DNA from: Vibrio azureus
GTDB taxonomy: Bacteria; Pseudomonadota; Gammaproteobacteria; Enterobacterales; Vibrionaceae
Direction of reading: 5' to 3'
Length of the DNA: 64,000 bases
Assembly (NCBI RefSeq): GCF_002849855.1
Contig: NZ_CP018617.1
Coordinates: forward strand, 310,001 to 374,000
Part shown: positions 9,162 through 18,419 of the stretch, one piece after another
How positions within the stretch are numbered: the first letter of the stretch is position 1
Layout: the number at the start of each line of letters is the position of its first letter
Made by a program: the position numbers and the translations under genes
Notes under the pieces: model-generated
The model's database searches: none
What the model was told of the DNA's origin: nothing
The model's input: the letters and a program-made list of their open reading frames with translations, nothing else

Positions 9162-10225
9162 ATCTGAAAAAAGTAACCTTGGTTACCCTTGGCTTACTGG
9201 TCGTTTTAGGTATTAACAACTTATGGCGTTCTTCTGAGCCAAGACAAGTTATTGATTCAAAGCCAGCCCAATCATCTGAAATTGTTACCCCGATAGAATA
9301 TCAACGTCCACTCAATCAGACACTGCTGACTTTCTCTGAATGGTATCTTGTTTATAGCCCCAGTAACTTTGCGACGTTTATTAAAACCCATTTCACCAAT
9401 CAGTTTCCTTTCTTCGGTGAGAGCTTACAATTTTGGCAAGGCTATTATCAAATCAGCAGATATGCGAAACAATTGAATTATTCAAATGTATCCTACCATA
9501 TTATGCTCTGGGTCATTGGAAGCAGTACAACGATTGAATACACCATCCGTGGTATTTATGAACAAACCATTGGTGCCTTTACTGCGAGCGTTTCTGGTCG
9601 GGTACAGGAGGATGATTACGCTGCCAAAGTCGCACAAGATTACGTGGATTTTATTAATAAACGTCCTTGGTATGAATTTGACTTCGGCTCAGCCCTCAAA
9701 CATCTATGGACTGATAATGCATCAACACCACTTTCATTGAGAAAATTTGAACGTCTCTATGTGTTGACTAGTGAGTACCTCGTTAAAATGATTTATGCGA
9801 AAGTCATCAAATTAGGTACCCATAGCGCATTTGGTGTCGCGAAACCAACCACTGCTGTACTGCTGCAAGCAAAAGCAACAGAAATTCCAAAATCGGCTGA
9901 AATTAAACAACGTTATGAGAACGGAGACGTGCTGGTACTGGCACCACGTTATGAACCTTTTACACAATTTGTGCTTGAATTGAGTAAACAGCCTGCAGCG
10001 ATCAAAGAAATCGCCGGCAACAACCATTTTATTACTATCAGCGCCATCTCGGCTGATACCGCAAACCTTAAATGTAATGCGTGCCTCACCTTATTTACAC
10101 AAAATATCCTTACTCAACCGCATCAGATCAGAACCGTACTGATTGCACCAGTGACTACCCTCCTCGACAATATCCGTGAGATCCAAAGCAGTGGTTATAG
10201 GATTGAACATGTTTATGATTTTTGA
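9158..10225 (+). CDS. Membrane-anchored protein of unknown function, partner of the fusion enzyme
   Basis: 355 residues with one N-terminal hydrophobic segment (VTLVTLGLLVVLGI), either an uncleaved anchor or a signal peptide. The rest is soluble with aromatic-rich motifs (TFSEWYLVYSP, FPFFGESLQFWQGYY, YTIRGIYEQTIG). The last quarter reads KAEIPKSAEIKQRYENG-like and ends with an alpha/beta stretch VLIAPVTTLLDNIREI. I do not recognise a family. The 4-bp overlap with the preceding gene argues for a shared task, perhaps as a periplasmic or membrane partner of the oxidoreductase/methyltransferase. Confidence 0.75.
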   Translation: MNLKKVTLVTLGLLVVLGINNLWRSSEPRQVIDSKPAQSSEIVTPIEYQRPLNQTLLTFSEWYLVYSPSNFATFIKTHFTNQFPFFGESLQFWQGYYQISRYAKQLNYSNVSYHIMLWVIGSSTTIEYTIRGIYEQTIGAFTASVSGRVQEDDYAAKVAQDYVDFINKRPWYEFDFGSALKHLWTDNASTPLSLRKFERLYVLTSEYLVKMIYAKVIKLGTHSAFGVAKPTTAVLLQAKATEIPKSAEIKQRYENGDVLVLAPRYEPFTQFVLELSKQPAAIKEIAGNNHFITISAISADTANLKCNACLTLFTQNILTQPHQIRTVLIAPVTTLLDNIREIQSSGYRIEHVYDF

Positions 10226-10227
10226 GG

Positions 10228-10347
10228 ATGATTAAAATTGCTCCACTTCCAGAGTGGCGTTGTATTCACAACGGAGAATGGCGTACCGAGTCTGAGATTG
10301 CACAATTAAAAAAAGACAGTGGCAATACGCTAAGTGATACGGTTTGA
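10228..10347 (+). CDS. Small protein (39 aa), end of the fusion-enzyme operon
   Basis: ATG two bases after the upstream stop, with GAGG overlapping that stop as ribosome site. It encodes 39 residues starting MIKIAPLPEWRCIHNGEW and ends 44 bp before a terminator. The position within the transcript and the good spacing favour a real small gene; no family recognised. Confidence 0.45.
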   Translation: MIKIAPLPEWRCIHNGEWRTESEIAQLKKDSGNTLSDTV

Positions 10348-10391
10348 CGTATTTTATATGATTGCATTAAGCCATCATGGAATGAAATTAA

Positions 10392-10422
10392 GAAGCCTTT
10401 CTAACTGGAGGCTTCTTTTTTT
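10392..10422 (+). terminator. Rho-independent terminator
   Basis: GAAGCCT and AGGCTTC arms with a 10-nt loop and a run of T. It closes the 6.5-10.3 kb operon. Confidence 0.85.
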
Positions 10423-10645
10423 ATTCGTGAAGGTTTAAGCTTTGGGGTGCAGGCAAAAGAGATATAATCGTGAAATGTTTATAGCATACCTGCCAGTTTT
10501 CAGTGTTTGTCCCTGTTGCTCGTGCCTGTTTCGCTGTTTTCGAGCAATGTAAGAGGATGAGCACATACATTTCTCAGCCAACGATAATATTTTTAAAGGC
10601 TTAGCTGAGGTTTTTTATTGAAAGATTTAAACTGCAATAGATGAA

Positions 10646-10927
10646 CTAATAGTTCCATGCCGAAAAACTTATCAGGTTTGCGGTTAGAAGCATAAAACTC
10701 GAAAAGAAGATCCAATTCTTTCTCTTAGGTCGTATTTTATACACTCTTTCATCACGTTGTACATAGACGTCACCACTAAGAAGCAAGACAAGAGTGATAG
10801 GCGTGCATAACAGCATAGTCATAATTATAAACCAAGCCCGACGGTACCATGGCGTTTGCTCATAGCGGATATCTAATATTTCAAATTGGTCACTGGGAAG
10901 TAATGAGTTATCTTTATTCTTTGTCAT
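10646..10927 (-). CDS. Small two-TM membrane protein
   Basis: 93 residues: a charged N-terminus with FEILDIRYEQTPWYRRAW, a hydrophobic span (FIIMTMLLCTPITLVLLL), a short charged loop VYVQRDERVYKIRPKRKNW and a second span ending in FSAWNY. Both ends are likely cytoplasmic. No family recognised. Monocistronic, with AT-rich DNA on both sides. Confidence 0.65.
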   Translation of the reverse strand: MTKNKDNSLLPSDQFEILDIRYEQTPWYRRAWFIIMTMLLCTPITLVLLLSGDVYVQRDERVYKIRPKRKNWIFFSSFMLLTANLISFSAWNY

Positions 10928-11239
10928 AAACTATATCTAATTTTTAATCTTGAAAATTTGATTGCTGTGATCATCATAGCTAATAAAAGCTGCTATCTTT
11001 TAAACGTTGCCATGAGGAGAATTGGTATTTTTGACCAAACGATGCAGAAATATACATGCCATTAGTTTAAAGTTTATATTTTGTAATGAAAAATAAAATA
11101 AGCCTGAATAATTAGTGTTTTTTACTAAATCTTTCTTATTGTGATTTATGTCACACTTTAGTTTTTTCTATACCCTCTGAGAACAATTCAACGAAAAAGT
11201 ATCAAAATATTATTTTTAAATCAGACTATTGATTAATAG
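10928..11239. other. Intergenic, AT-rich
   Basis: About 310 bp upstream of the small membrane protein, with long A/T runs. It presumably holds that gene's promoter; nothing else recognised. Confidence 0.4.
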
Positions 11240-11693
11240 GTTAAAGTACTTATTGGTTTAAGAGGTAACGCTCATCAAGATCCAAGTGGCTCTTCACTTT
11301 GCTTTACCATTCCAGTAGAAAAAATTTATAAACTTAAAGCCAGGGCAAAACATCAAATTTATTTTTAATCCGGCACCATCTTTGAAATTCGGAACTAAAG
11401 AGATAGACTGTCATTCGCTTATCATCTGTATTGATGGTATATTTTGTGCTGGTGAGCAATTTTCCAAGGCTCCGTTTGTTATATTGCCTTATCCATTTTG
11501 AGTGATATTGGTGGGGGCCGCTCCATTACTCAGTATTATTCCTTTCTTATTCAATGGTGTATTTGCAACTGAAACTATATCAATGCTTCCTTGTTACATT
11601 CATGTCGCTTTAGGCTTGATATGGTTGATTCTTAGTGCAAGCATTTTATCATATAGGTACCTGATCTATATGCGAAGTAAAATTTGGTTATAA
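11240..11693 (+). pseudogene. Decayed membrane-protein gene with two lesions
   Basis: Joining frames gives a continuous protein-like reading of about 150 codons. It starts VKVLIGLRGNAHQDPSGSS and runs to AKHQIYF, where a one-base shift near 11365 is needed to continue as NPAPSLKFGTKEIDC and then IICIDGIFCAGEQF. An in-frame TGA at 11499-11501 then precedes VILVGAAPLLSIIPFLFN and a hydrophobic C-terminus ending IYMRSKIWL. No start codon is left at the 5' end. The C-terminal part looks like two membrane spans. The family is unrecognised. Alternatively only the last 63 codons, from GTG at 11502, are translated. Confidence 0.5.
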
Positions 11694-11779
11694 GGCATGA
11701 CTACTAAAGAATTATATAGCGCTTAGTTGATACTTTGATTACGAAGTTAATATTTACTCTAAAGGAAAATTAAGAGTAA

Positions 11780-11798
11780 AGGCACCTCTGTAGTGCCT
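11780..11798 (-). terminator. Hairpin downstream of the Rid gene
   Basis: AGGCAC and GTGCCT arms with a 7-nt loop. Read on the minus strand it is followed by a T-rich stretch, so it could end the DUF2798-rid transcript. Confidence 0.4.
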
Positions 11799-11861
11799 AT
11801 ACTTGTTTATTTCTTTAGTTATGTTCTTTATATTTTTATTGTTGTTTTTCACCGTGCCTAA

Positions 11862-12245
11862 TTACAAAGCGATTGTGGCGTCGACTTCTACGAGCAGATC
11901 GGGGTGAAACAATCCTGCAACCTGAACCAAGGAGCTTGCGGGGTAATGGCCGTTATAGATCTCTATTAACGCTTCTCTTGCTGTAGGAATATCTGCGGTA
12001 TTAGTAATGTAGATTGTGACTTTTATCAGTGACGCTAATGTCTCTCTATGATCCAGGGCAACGGTTTCAATCTGTTTATAAATGACTCTGAGTTGTTCGT
12101 CAATGCCTTGTTTTTGCGCACTCGAACCGAATGCAGTAAAGCCCGAAGTATAAAGTACATTTTGGTGTTCTACTGCATGAACATAAGGACCCACTGCATC
12201 CCCGAGTTCTGAGTAATGGTGCTTCTTAATTTTAGCGTTAGGCAT
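11862..12245 (-). CDS. Rid-family (YjgF/RidA-like) protein
   Basis: 127 residues covering a complete Rid fold: GPYVHAVEHQNVLYTSGF near the start, LASLIKVTIYITNTADIP in the middle, and SSLVQVAGLFHPDLLVEVDAT at the end. RidA enzymes hydrolyse reactive enamine/imine intermediates using an arginine just before the S-x-V strand. Here that place is Ser-Ser, so classic RidA imine deaminase activity is doubtful and it belongs to another Rid subgroup. The ATG lies 1 bp after the stop of the broken DUF2798 gene, so the two formed an operon. Confidence 0.88.
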   Translation of the reverse strand: MPNAKIKKHHYSELGDAVGPYVHAVEHQNVLYTSGFTAFGSSAQKQGIDEQLRVIYKQIETVALDHRETLASLIKVTIYITNTADIPTAREALIEIYNGHYPASSLVQVAGLFHPDLLVEVDATIAL

Positions 12246-12246
12246 G

Positions 12247-12500
12247 TTATTTTCTCTGAAATTTGAATTGGATTATTTTTAACGTGATGCTTTGGATGAA
12301 CGGACCAAAAACGATGGAAATAGTGGCTGCTGTAGGCCAAGCAAACATAAATGCTTTCCCCAAGCACTTAAAAAACTTTCTTTAAACCCTATATTTAACC
12401 ACGTGATCCACAGTGTCATTATGCTTGATAATAACAGCGACATGAGTAATCCCAAAATAGCTCTTTGTTTCATATGAGTGTTTATCTGTGAGCCCTCCAT
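12247..12500 (-). pseudogene. DUF2798-type membrane protein, single-base frameshift
   Basis: The first frame gives KQRAILGLLMSLLLSSIMTL and GFKESFLSAWGK, typical of DUF2798 two-TM proteins, then runs into nonsense. One base lost near 12355 restores FMFAWPTAATISIVFGPFIQ and an end at 12247, directly before the Rid start. The intact product would be about 75-84 residues. Both the restored reading and the operon position support a recent single-base deletion. Confidence 0.75.
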
Positions 12501-12877
12501 TGGAAAGCTTGCACGATCTTTATCATCATCAATGTATTACGGTCTCACATTTATCAGTCTGGAATTTCAAACATAAGCAAACGAGAGAAACTGCATCAAT
12601 TCGGCAGCAGAGTAATCTCCAAGTTGATGATATTAAGATGGCAAGCCAGTTCGCTCGTGATGGGCTTGGTTTATCTTTATTACCTGTTTCTGAGGTTTAC
12701 AATATGTTGCAGTCAGGTGAATTAGTGATGCCACTACCTAATTGGTTTGGACCAAAACGAGATTTATACTTGATCTGGCCAAGCGGGCGTCTACTTGGTG
12801 CTAAAGCACAGGCTTTTAAATTTGATGTACAGAAGTATATGAGAGAAGTGATTCATTCGTTTATGCAATTTTACTAA
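12488..12877 (+). pseudogene. LysR-family regulator, 3' remnant
   Basis: About 125 codons matching only the last part of a LysR substrate-binding domain: LESLHDLYHHQCI, then SNLQVDDIKMASQFARDGLG, LLPVSEVYNMLQSGELVMPL, and the closing LIWPSGRLLGAKAQAF. The DNA-binding helix-turn-helix and first half (about 170 residues) are absent. Its 5' end abuts and slightly overlaps the opposing DUF2798 pseudogene, so a deletion or rearrangement joined them. It is unlikely to be functional. Confidence 0.75.
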
Positions 12878-12990
12878 TAGGGTAGGCTAGATGGTGTTTT
12901 CCCATATTGACTCTGTGTGCTTAATTACCTAAGTTTTTTCTTTAAAAGCTTGTTTATATTGCGGTAAATTCGATAGAGGGAGAGGTTGTA

Positions 12991-13407
12991 TTGAAAATTA
13001 CAGAAGTGGCTAAGCCAAGCGATGAGGAGTTTGAAACGCTTAAATTTGGCCTAAATGGATTTAATGAATTTTATACTGGGTTATTATACCGAGAAACGGT
13101 TTCTTCCTTTGTAAAAGATAACAATGACAAGACTGTTGGAGGTATTCTCGGGGAAATAAAATGGGGTTGGTTGTACGTGCAAGGGCTGTGGATTTATGAA
13201 CCTCTGCGTTCAAAAGGCTTGGGTGCTGAATTATTGAACCATCTAGAAGAATTTGCGTTGTCTAAAGGTATTAGGAATTATCGACTTGAGACAACTTCAT
13301 TTCAGGCTTTAGGGTTTTATAAGAAACATGGCTATGAGGTATTTGGACAACTTGATGATATGCCACCAGGTTATACGAGTTTCTTTCTCAAGAAACAGAT
13401 AGATTAA
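12991..13407 (+). CDS. GNAT-family N-acetyltransferase
   Basis: 138 residues. The acetyl-CoA binding motif A is visible as LWIYEPLRSKGLGAELLNHL at about residues 68-87 (R-x-x-G-x-G), followed by YRLETTSFQALGFYKKHGYE. The start is a TTG with an excellent AGGGAGAGG ribosome site. The acceptor substrate is unknown. Single-gene unit. Confidence 0.88.
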   Translation: MKITEVAKPSDEEFETLKFGLNGFNEFYTGLLYRETVSSFVKDNNDKTVGGILGEIKWGWLYVQGLWIYEPLRSKGLGAELLNHLEEFALSKGIRNYRLETTSFQALGFYKKHGYEVFGQLDDMPPGYTSFFLKKQID

Positions 13408-13449
13408 TAATTGCGAGTAAAAGGCAGAAATTAAACAATAAAGGCTAGA

Positions 13450-13488
13450 AAAATAGGGACCTTCCGATCTCTACTCCTATTTTATTTT
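13450..13488 (+). terminator. Possible terminator after the GNAT gene
   Basis: AAAATAGG and CCTATTTT arms with a long 18-nt loop, followed by an A/T-rich tail. Weak but suitably placed between genes. Confidence 0.35.
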
Positions 13489-13557
13489 GGGTATATATAA
13501 ATAACCGACCTATACTCTATCTACCTAGTCACCTACTAAGTACTCAGGAGTTGCGTC

Positions 13558-13809
13558 ATGAAAAAAGTGTTATCTTTATTAATCGCAGTATGTTTTGCTG
13601 TACCCAATATGGTACTGGCTGTCGATGTCAATAAGCTGACAGAGTCTGTCGATAAAGAAAAAGTGACTGATTCGCTTGATATGGAAAAGTTAAAATCATC
13701 AGTGGATGGAACAGATGTCGATTACAAAAAAGCCTATGAGTCCATTGATAAAGATAAAGTCAAAGATGCGGTTGACCTAGATAAAGCAAAGGCTGCGTTA
13801 CTTGAATAG
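13558..13809 (+). CDS. Small exported protein with acidic/lysine repeats
   Basis: 83 residues. A clear signal peptide (MKKVLSLLIAVCFAVPNMVLA) leads into a mature part of about 60 residues made of short repeats of the form V-D-x-x-K-(V/L)-x-x-(S/A)-(V/L)-D. It is predicted to be a helical, highly charged periplasmic peptide. Good AGGAG ribosome site and a terminator downstream. Family and function unrecognised. Confidence 0.8.
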   Translation: MKKVLSLLIAVCFAVPNMVLAVDVNKLTESVDKEKVTDSLDMEKLKSSVDGTDVDYKKAYESIDKDKVKDAVDLDKAKAALLE

Positions 13810-13833
13810 TATCGAGCCGTATTTAAGATAACC

Positions 13834-13862
13834 GGGCGATCATTGGATCGCCCTCTTTATTT
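13834..13862 (+). terminator. Rho-independent terminator
   Basis: GGGCGATC and GATCGCCC arms with a 4-nt loop, then TCTTTATTTC. Ends the small exported-protein gene. Confidence 0.8.
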
Positions 13863-13900
13863 CTTGTTATTATTATACCCTAGTCTTTAGATGCCCATTC

Positions 13901-15124
13901 TCAGTATTCACTTGTTGTATTCGAGTATGATTTTATATTTTCACCGTATTTGGTTGCTGGTTTTCTTTCATGGTATTGACCTCTTGTACTTGAATACGCT
14001 TCCATATGTTTACGGTATCTAGCACTCGGGTCCTCTAACTCGCTATTTTCTGATTCTATCTCCGTGTTTTCAGCTGTTTTAGTAATGTCTGATTCTTGGC
14101 TTTCTGGTTCAGCACTTACTTCTGATAATAGCGAATTTTTGTTTGCTTCAGTGATACTTGGTATTGGGTTTTCTTGTTCACTATCGGCTTCTGATAAGCG
14201 TGCATCTTTGTCTGTTTCCGTGAGATTCTGTATTGGGATTTCTTGTTCATCATCGGCTTTTGATAACAGCGAATCTTTGTTTGTTTCAGTGATACTTTGT
14301 GTTGGTTTTTCTTGCTCAGTACTTTCTTCGGATGAGAGTGAGTGTTTGTCCGTTTCTACGTTCGCTTCTACGATGTTCTGTATTTGGCTGCCTTGTCCAG
14401 CATCCGTTGCTAGCGCCTGAGGTTGTTTATCTGTTTCTACGTAATTTGGTGCTTGGTTTTGTTGCTCGAGCTGAGCTTCTAATCTCTGAATTTTTTGCTC
14501 TAACTCTGTGATTGTTCGTGCCTGGTTTTGTTTTTCTATATTTACTTCTAGTGCCTGAAAGTCTTGAATATTTCTAGTCGTTTCCTTTGCTTGTTTTTTT
14601 TTCTTGTAACGCACCTTTTGCTTGTTAGGGTGTTTGTTGGCTTTTGTTGTACTTGGTGCCAGATGCTGTTTCTTTTTACGTACTTTTTGTGTTTGAGAGT
14701 GCTCTTCAGCCGTTTTGGCGCTGATTACCGGTGTATAATTTTCTTCAATCACTGGCTGTGTTTGGATGCTTTTATCTAGTCTCGCAACATCCTCGGCTAG
14801 CAGTTGGATACGCTGTTCCATGAACGTGTTATCAGAAGGGCGCGATGTATCACTAATACTATTTTTCTGTGAGCGAGAGAGCCCTATTGCAACTGTCGTA
14901 AAAAAGACAATAGTCGCAGGAAGCCACAAACTCTCATTATATAAGAGACTAGAGAGCATCATTAGCCAATGGTTTTCTGAAACAAGTCTTATACCCATCG
15001 TTAGACATACCTCATTCACCAAGGTAAAGCCTGCAATCAAAAATACAATAGTGATGAAAAGTTTACCAATTGCATGAGCAAACCAAGCGAGCAAACTAAC
15101 AATTATGACGGTTATGATTTCCAT
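13901..15124 (-). CDS. Membrane protein with coiled coil and tandem acidic repeats
   Basis: 407 residues. Two hydrophobic segments at the N-terminus (residues about 5-40 and 60-82) anchor it. A coiled-coil-like stretch follows (MEQRIQLLAEDVARLDKSI, later ITELEQKIQRLEAQLEQQNQ near residue 205) around a basic KKKQ-rich patch. Residues about 255-350 hold four imperfect repeats of about 22 residues with the pattern EQE-x-P-I-Q-x-(L/I)-TE-(T/A)-(D/N)-K-x-x-L-L-SEA. No enzymatic domain. It may be a membrane-tethered spacer or organiser; function unknown. The repeat part could vary in copy number between strains. Confidence 0.75.
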   Translation of the reverse strand: MEIITVIIVSLLAWFAHAIGKLFITIVFLIAGFTLVNEVCLTMGIRLVSENHWLMMLSSLLYNESLWLPATIVFFTTVAIGLSRSQKNSISDTSRPSDNTFMEQRIQLLAEDVARLDKSIQTQPVIEENYTPVISAKTAEEHSQTQKVRKKKQHLAPSTTKANKHPNKQKVRYKKKKQAKETTRNIQDFQALEVNIEKQNQARTITELEQKIQRLEAQLEQQNQAPNYVETDKQPQALATDAGQGSQIQNIVEANVETDKHSLSSEESTEQEKPTQSITETNKDSLLSKADDEQEIPIQNLTETDKDARLSEADSEQENPIPSITEANKNSLLSEVSAEPESQESDITKTAENTEIESENSELEDPSARYRKHMEAYSSTRGQYHERKPATKYGENIKSYSNTTSEY

Positions 15125-15784
15125 ACGTTTTTATGCCTATATTTATTATTAACACCCCTGAATTTAAAAGGGATCAGGATAGCCTGACGTTATGTCATCG
15201 GTTATTAGAGGCATCATGTCAATGCCTTCAAAAGCGAGGCTTTCGATATTGTATCTTTGGTAATTCAAATGAATAAGTGAATATTCTATAAACCCTCATA
15301 TGCACTAAATAAAAATACGATTAGAAAGTATTATTTGAAAGTGAATAGTGACAATCACTATTTTGACTGTTTTTTCGACAGATGAAAGGAGCAAACAGGG
15401 GAGTAAGAGTATATTGAGCTAAAAAATCATCAACTTGTTATTTTTTACATTTATATCGTAATTTATTAAATGACAATTAATTTAATAAATTACGATATTA
15501 TTCATAATAAATCATCAATAATATGGTGATTTGGCTATCACATTTTCACAAGATCAAAATTAATATCAGCGATGTCCTGCACTGTATTAGAGTGTCGTGA
15601 CCCTAATTTGCGTCTCTCTGTTCAACACATTAACGACGCGTGCTTGAAAAATGCTAACACCTTCAAATGTAACAATCCAAACAGGTACTCCTGAACCTAG
15701 TAATAAACCTAAAAACCTATCGAAAAACTCAAAGCAAAATTTCTCTAAATCGGTAAGAAAAGTTTCAATGTAGTGGTTTAATGA

Positions 15785-15789
<5 letters not shown>
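15125..15789. other. Intergenic, AT-rich, with one long palindrome
   Basis: About 660 bp without a convincing gene between the repeat protein and the IS remnant. The only clear structure is the inverted repeat at 15453-15498. Confidence 0.5.
15453..15498. repeat. Perfect 19-bp inverted repeat
   Basis: Arms at 15453-15471 and 15480-15498 with an 8-nt loop, almost all A/T with one CG per arm. No T-tract follows. It could be a regulator operator, a remnant of mobile-DNA ends or a cruciform. Confidence 0.65.
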
Positions 15790-16440
<651 letters not shown>

Positions 16441-16448
16441 CCTTTGAT

Positions 16449-16709
16449 ATGGATATTAAAAAGCTAAGGCAAGTTGAAACGGACACGATGGAATTTTCAC
16501 AAAGGCTTGAGGATAGCGTTGAAGTCAGCCGTGCGAAGCGCTCTATTATGGAAAAACAAGATACGCCAGACTTTTCTGGAGTGTTGATCGCAGTGAATAG
16601 AGCGGGGAATCAATTTAATATTTATTCACGGGTTGAAGAATCTGGATCTTTGAGGGAGCGCTTGGGAACTGGACGGCCATTCGGCTGTCCAGAGTTTGAC
16701 CGTAATTGA
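16449..16709 (+). CDS. Hypothetical protein beside the IS remnant
   Basis: 86 residues beginning MDIKKLRQVETDTMEFSQRL, charged, with a helical N-terminal half and a Gly/Arg-rich end. No family recognised. Its position directly after the IS debris, and the unremarkable C-terminus, leave open that it is a gene fragment created by the insertion. Confidence 0.35.
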   Translation: MDIKKLRQVETDTMEFSQRLEDSVEVSRAKRSIMEKQDTPDFSGVLIAVNRAGNQFNIYSRVEESGSLRERLGTGRPFGCPEFDRN

Positions 16710-16889
16710 GCAATATTTTTGTCGAGTTAGATTTTGATTTAAAACGTAGGGATAGACTTATTGAAGTTTTTAATGGTATTTTGCATTTGATTATAATATA
16801 TAGTGCAACTATATGCGTTGTATTGTGTTACATCAGTTCTGAAGGGTACATCACCAAAACTTGTACTTGTTCTGCTATTAAAAATAGAA

Positions 16890-17633
16890 ATGTTTACCAT
16901 GTTAGATACTTTATTTAATATCAATACCATTATGTATACTTTCCCAATTGCAGGTTGGGGTGTCGATACTTATGCGATGTCTTATCTGGAATTTTGGGTT
17001 AGCCTGCTTAATCTAGGCTCTGTGATTGCTTTTCGTAAAAACCATATCTCAGCTTATCCGCTGTCCATTATTGCATGTGCTGGCTTAGCCGTCATGTTCT
17101 ATCAAATTAACCTCTACTCAGATCAGTTACTTAATATTTATTTTATCGTGATCTCAATATTTGGTTGGATTTGGTGGAAAAAGAAAAAAGATGATGGCAG
17201 TGAGCTTTTTAGTATTCGTTATATGAATAAAGCTTCTCAACTTAGAATGATTGTGGCCTCAGTTATATCTATTGTTTTACTTGGCACTTTTATAGACCCG
17301 ATTTTTTCCTCACTGGCAACATTAGTCGCGACAATATTAGGTGAGAGCTATACTCACACCAATGCCGCTTTGCCGTATTGGGATGCTACAACGACCGTTT
17401 TATCTGTATTTGCCATGTATTTGTTGACAAGACGATATGTAGAAAGCTGGATATTATGGGTGATCGTTAATGTGATTAGTGTCGGGCTTTATTATTATCG
17501 TGGTGTTCTGTTTCTTTCGCTTGAATATATTATTTTCCTAGCAAACGCAATTTACGCTTGGTATCTCTGGCATAAGGAGAGCCTTTCATACTCAAGCAAC
17601 CTCAATACATGTGACTCAGTGACTCGCTCCTAA
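16890..17633 (+). CDS. pnuC: Nicotinamide riboside transporter PnuC
   Basis: About 247 residues with seven or so membrane spans. PnuC features seen: AGWGVDTYAMSYLEFWVSLL at the start, then SIFGWIWWKKKK, PYWDATTTVLSVFAMYLLTR, and the C-terminal YLWHKES. It imports nicotinamide riboside, an NAD precursor, by facilitated diffusion coupled to phosphorylation inside the cell. It complements the NAD-salvage genes at 0.4-2.9 kb but is 14 kb away and lacks the GTGTC-N5-GACAC operator. The start is ambiguous between ATGs at 16890 and 16899; an upstream extension to 16803 lacks family-like residues. No clear riboswitch could be drawn. Confidence 0.9.
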   Translation: MFTMLDTLFNINTIMYTFPIAGWGVDTYAMSYLEFWVSLLNLGSVIAFRKNHISAYPLSIIACAGLAVMFYQINLYSDQLLNIYFIVISIFGWIWWKKKKDDGSELFSIRYMNKASQLRMIVASVISIVLLGTFIDPIFSSLATLVATILGESYTHTNAALPYWDATTTVLSVFAMYLLTRRYVESWILWVIVNVISVGLYYYRGVLFLSLEYIIFLANAIYAWYLWHKESLSYSSNLNTCDSVTRS

Positions 17634-17665
17634 AGGGACGGCCAGGAGTCGTCCCTCCATTTTGT
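17634..17665 (+). terminator. Terminator after pnuC
   Basis: AGGGACG and CGTCCCT arms with a 9-nt loop, followed by CCATTTTG. It separates pnuC from the convergent gene. Confidence 0.6.
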
Positions 17666-17698
17666 GATGAGCTGTCTTATGGTATGAATCCGTGACAG

Positions 17699-18208
17699 CT
17701 ATTTACCTGTGATTTTTCTGATAGAAAGCTTAATCAAGATAAATATTGCGATGATGGCTACAATCACATACTCAAATGAGGCCATAAAGCCGACAAATAG
17801 ATTTACTTTCATCAACATCAGTGCACAAAACATCGACAGAGCTAACATCAGAAACAGCCCTATAATGCGCCCAAAACCAGGGATATACCTAAGGTTAGTG
17901 TCTTTAGAAATAATCAGAAGGCTGACGATCATCGAAATGATCGTAAGAAAGTAGAAAGTATAATTCACATTTAACAAGCTTGTCCGTGTGAAAAATAATG
18001 TATAAGCGGTTAACACAAAACCAATCGCACCAGGAATAGCAGCCGCATAGATGAGGAGAGAGTAGACATACTTATGTGGAGCTTTGATTCGTTGTGCAGG
18101 TTTATTGAGTAAGTTGTAGAACAAAGAAATTAAAGGTATCGCAGCAAGGTATATCAACACTTGTAGGTGATATTGCTCAAGTGAAATGAGCAACTGATTT
18201 ATTGTCAT
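17699..18208 (-). CDS. Polytopic membrane protein, unknown
   Basis: 169 residues with four or five hydrophobic spans: LIYLAAIPLISLFYNLL, LIYAAAIPGAIGFVLTAYTL, YFLTIISMIVSLLII, LFLMLALSMFCALMLM, and a C-terminal VIVAIIAIFILIKL. Loops are short and basic. No family recognised. Converges on pnuC. Confidence 0.75.
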   Translation of the reverse strand: MTINQLLISLEQYHLQVLIYLAAIPLISLFYNLLNKPAQRIKAPHKYVYSLLIYAAAIPGAIGFVLTAYTLFFTRTSLLNVNYTFYFLTIISMIVSLLIISKDTNLRYIPGFGRIIGLFLMLALSMFCALMLMKVNLFVGFMASFEYVIVAIIAIFILIKLSIRKITGK

Positions 18209-18419
18209 GATTTTGTCCGTATTATTCTGATTAAAATCATTTTAACGGTCAATCTTTTATGTTGAAAGCGCTTATTTTACTATCGAACTTCTTTCAGGTG
18301 GTGATAGAAGCTTCTCTTTAATGATTGCTCTCACTGCTTTATAAAACATGGTTTATATTTAAAAATGACAACATATGAGATAGAGTTAAAAATCATCCAA
18401 TACTCAAAGGAATATCGAA

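Noticed and set aside
14064..15077. Several plus-strand frames opposite the repeat protein
   Set aside because: They mirror the minus-strand repeat gene and have Cys/Ser/Phe-rich, unlikely sequences.
16700..16889. Possible NAD-type riboswitch in the pnuC leader
   Set aside because: No conserved stem arrangement could be drawn by eye; a covariance-model search would be needed to claim it.
16706..16918. A 70-codon frame before pnuC
   Set aside because: TTG start, no ribosome site, overlaps the pnuC start in another frame; it looks like AT-rich leader DNA.
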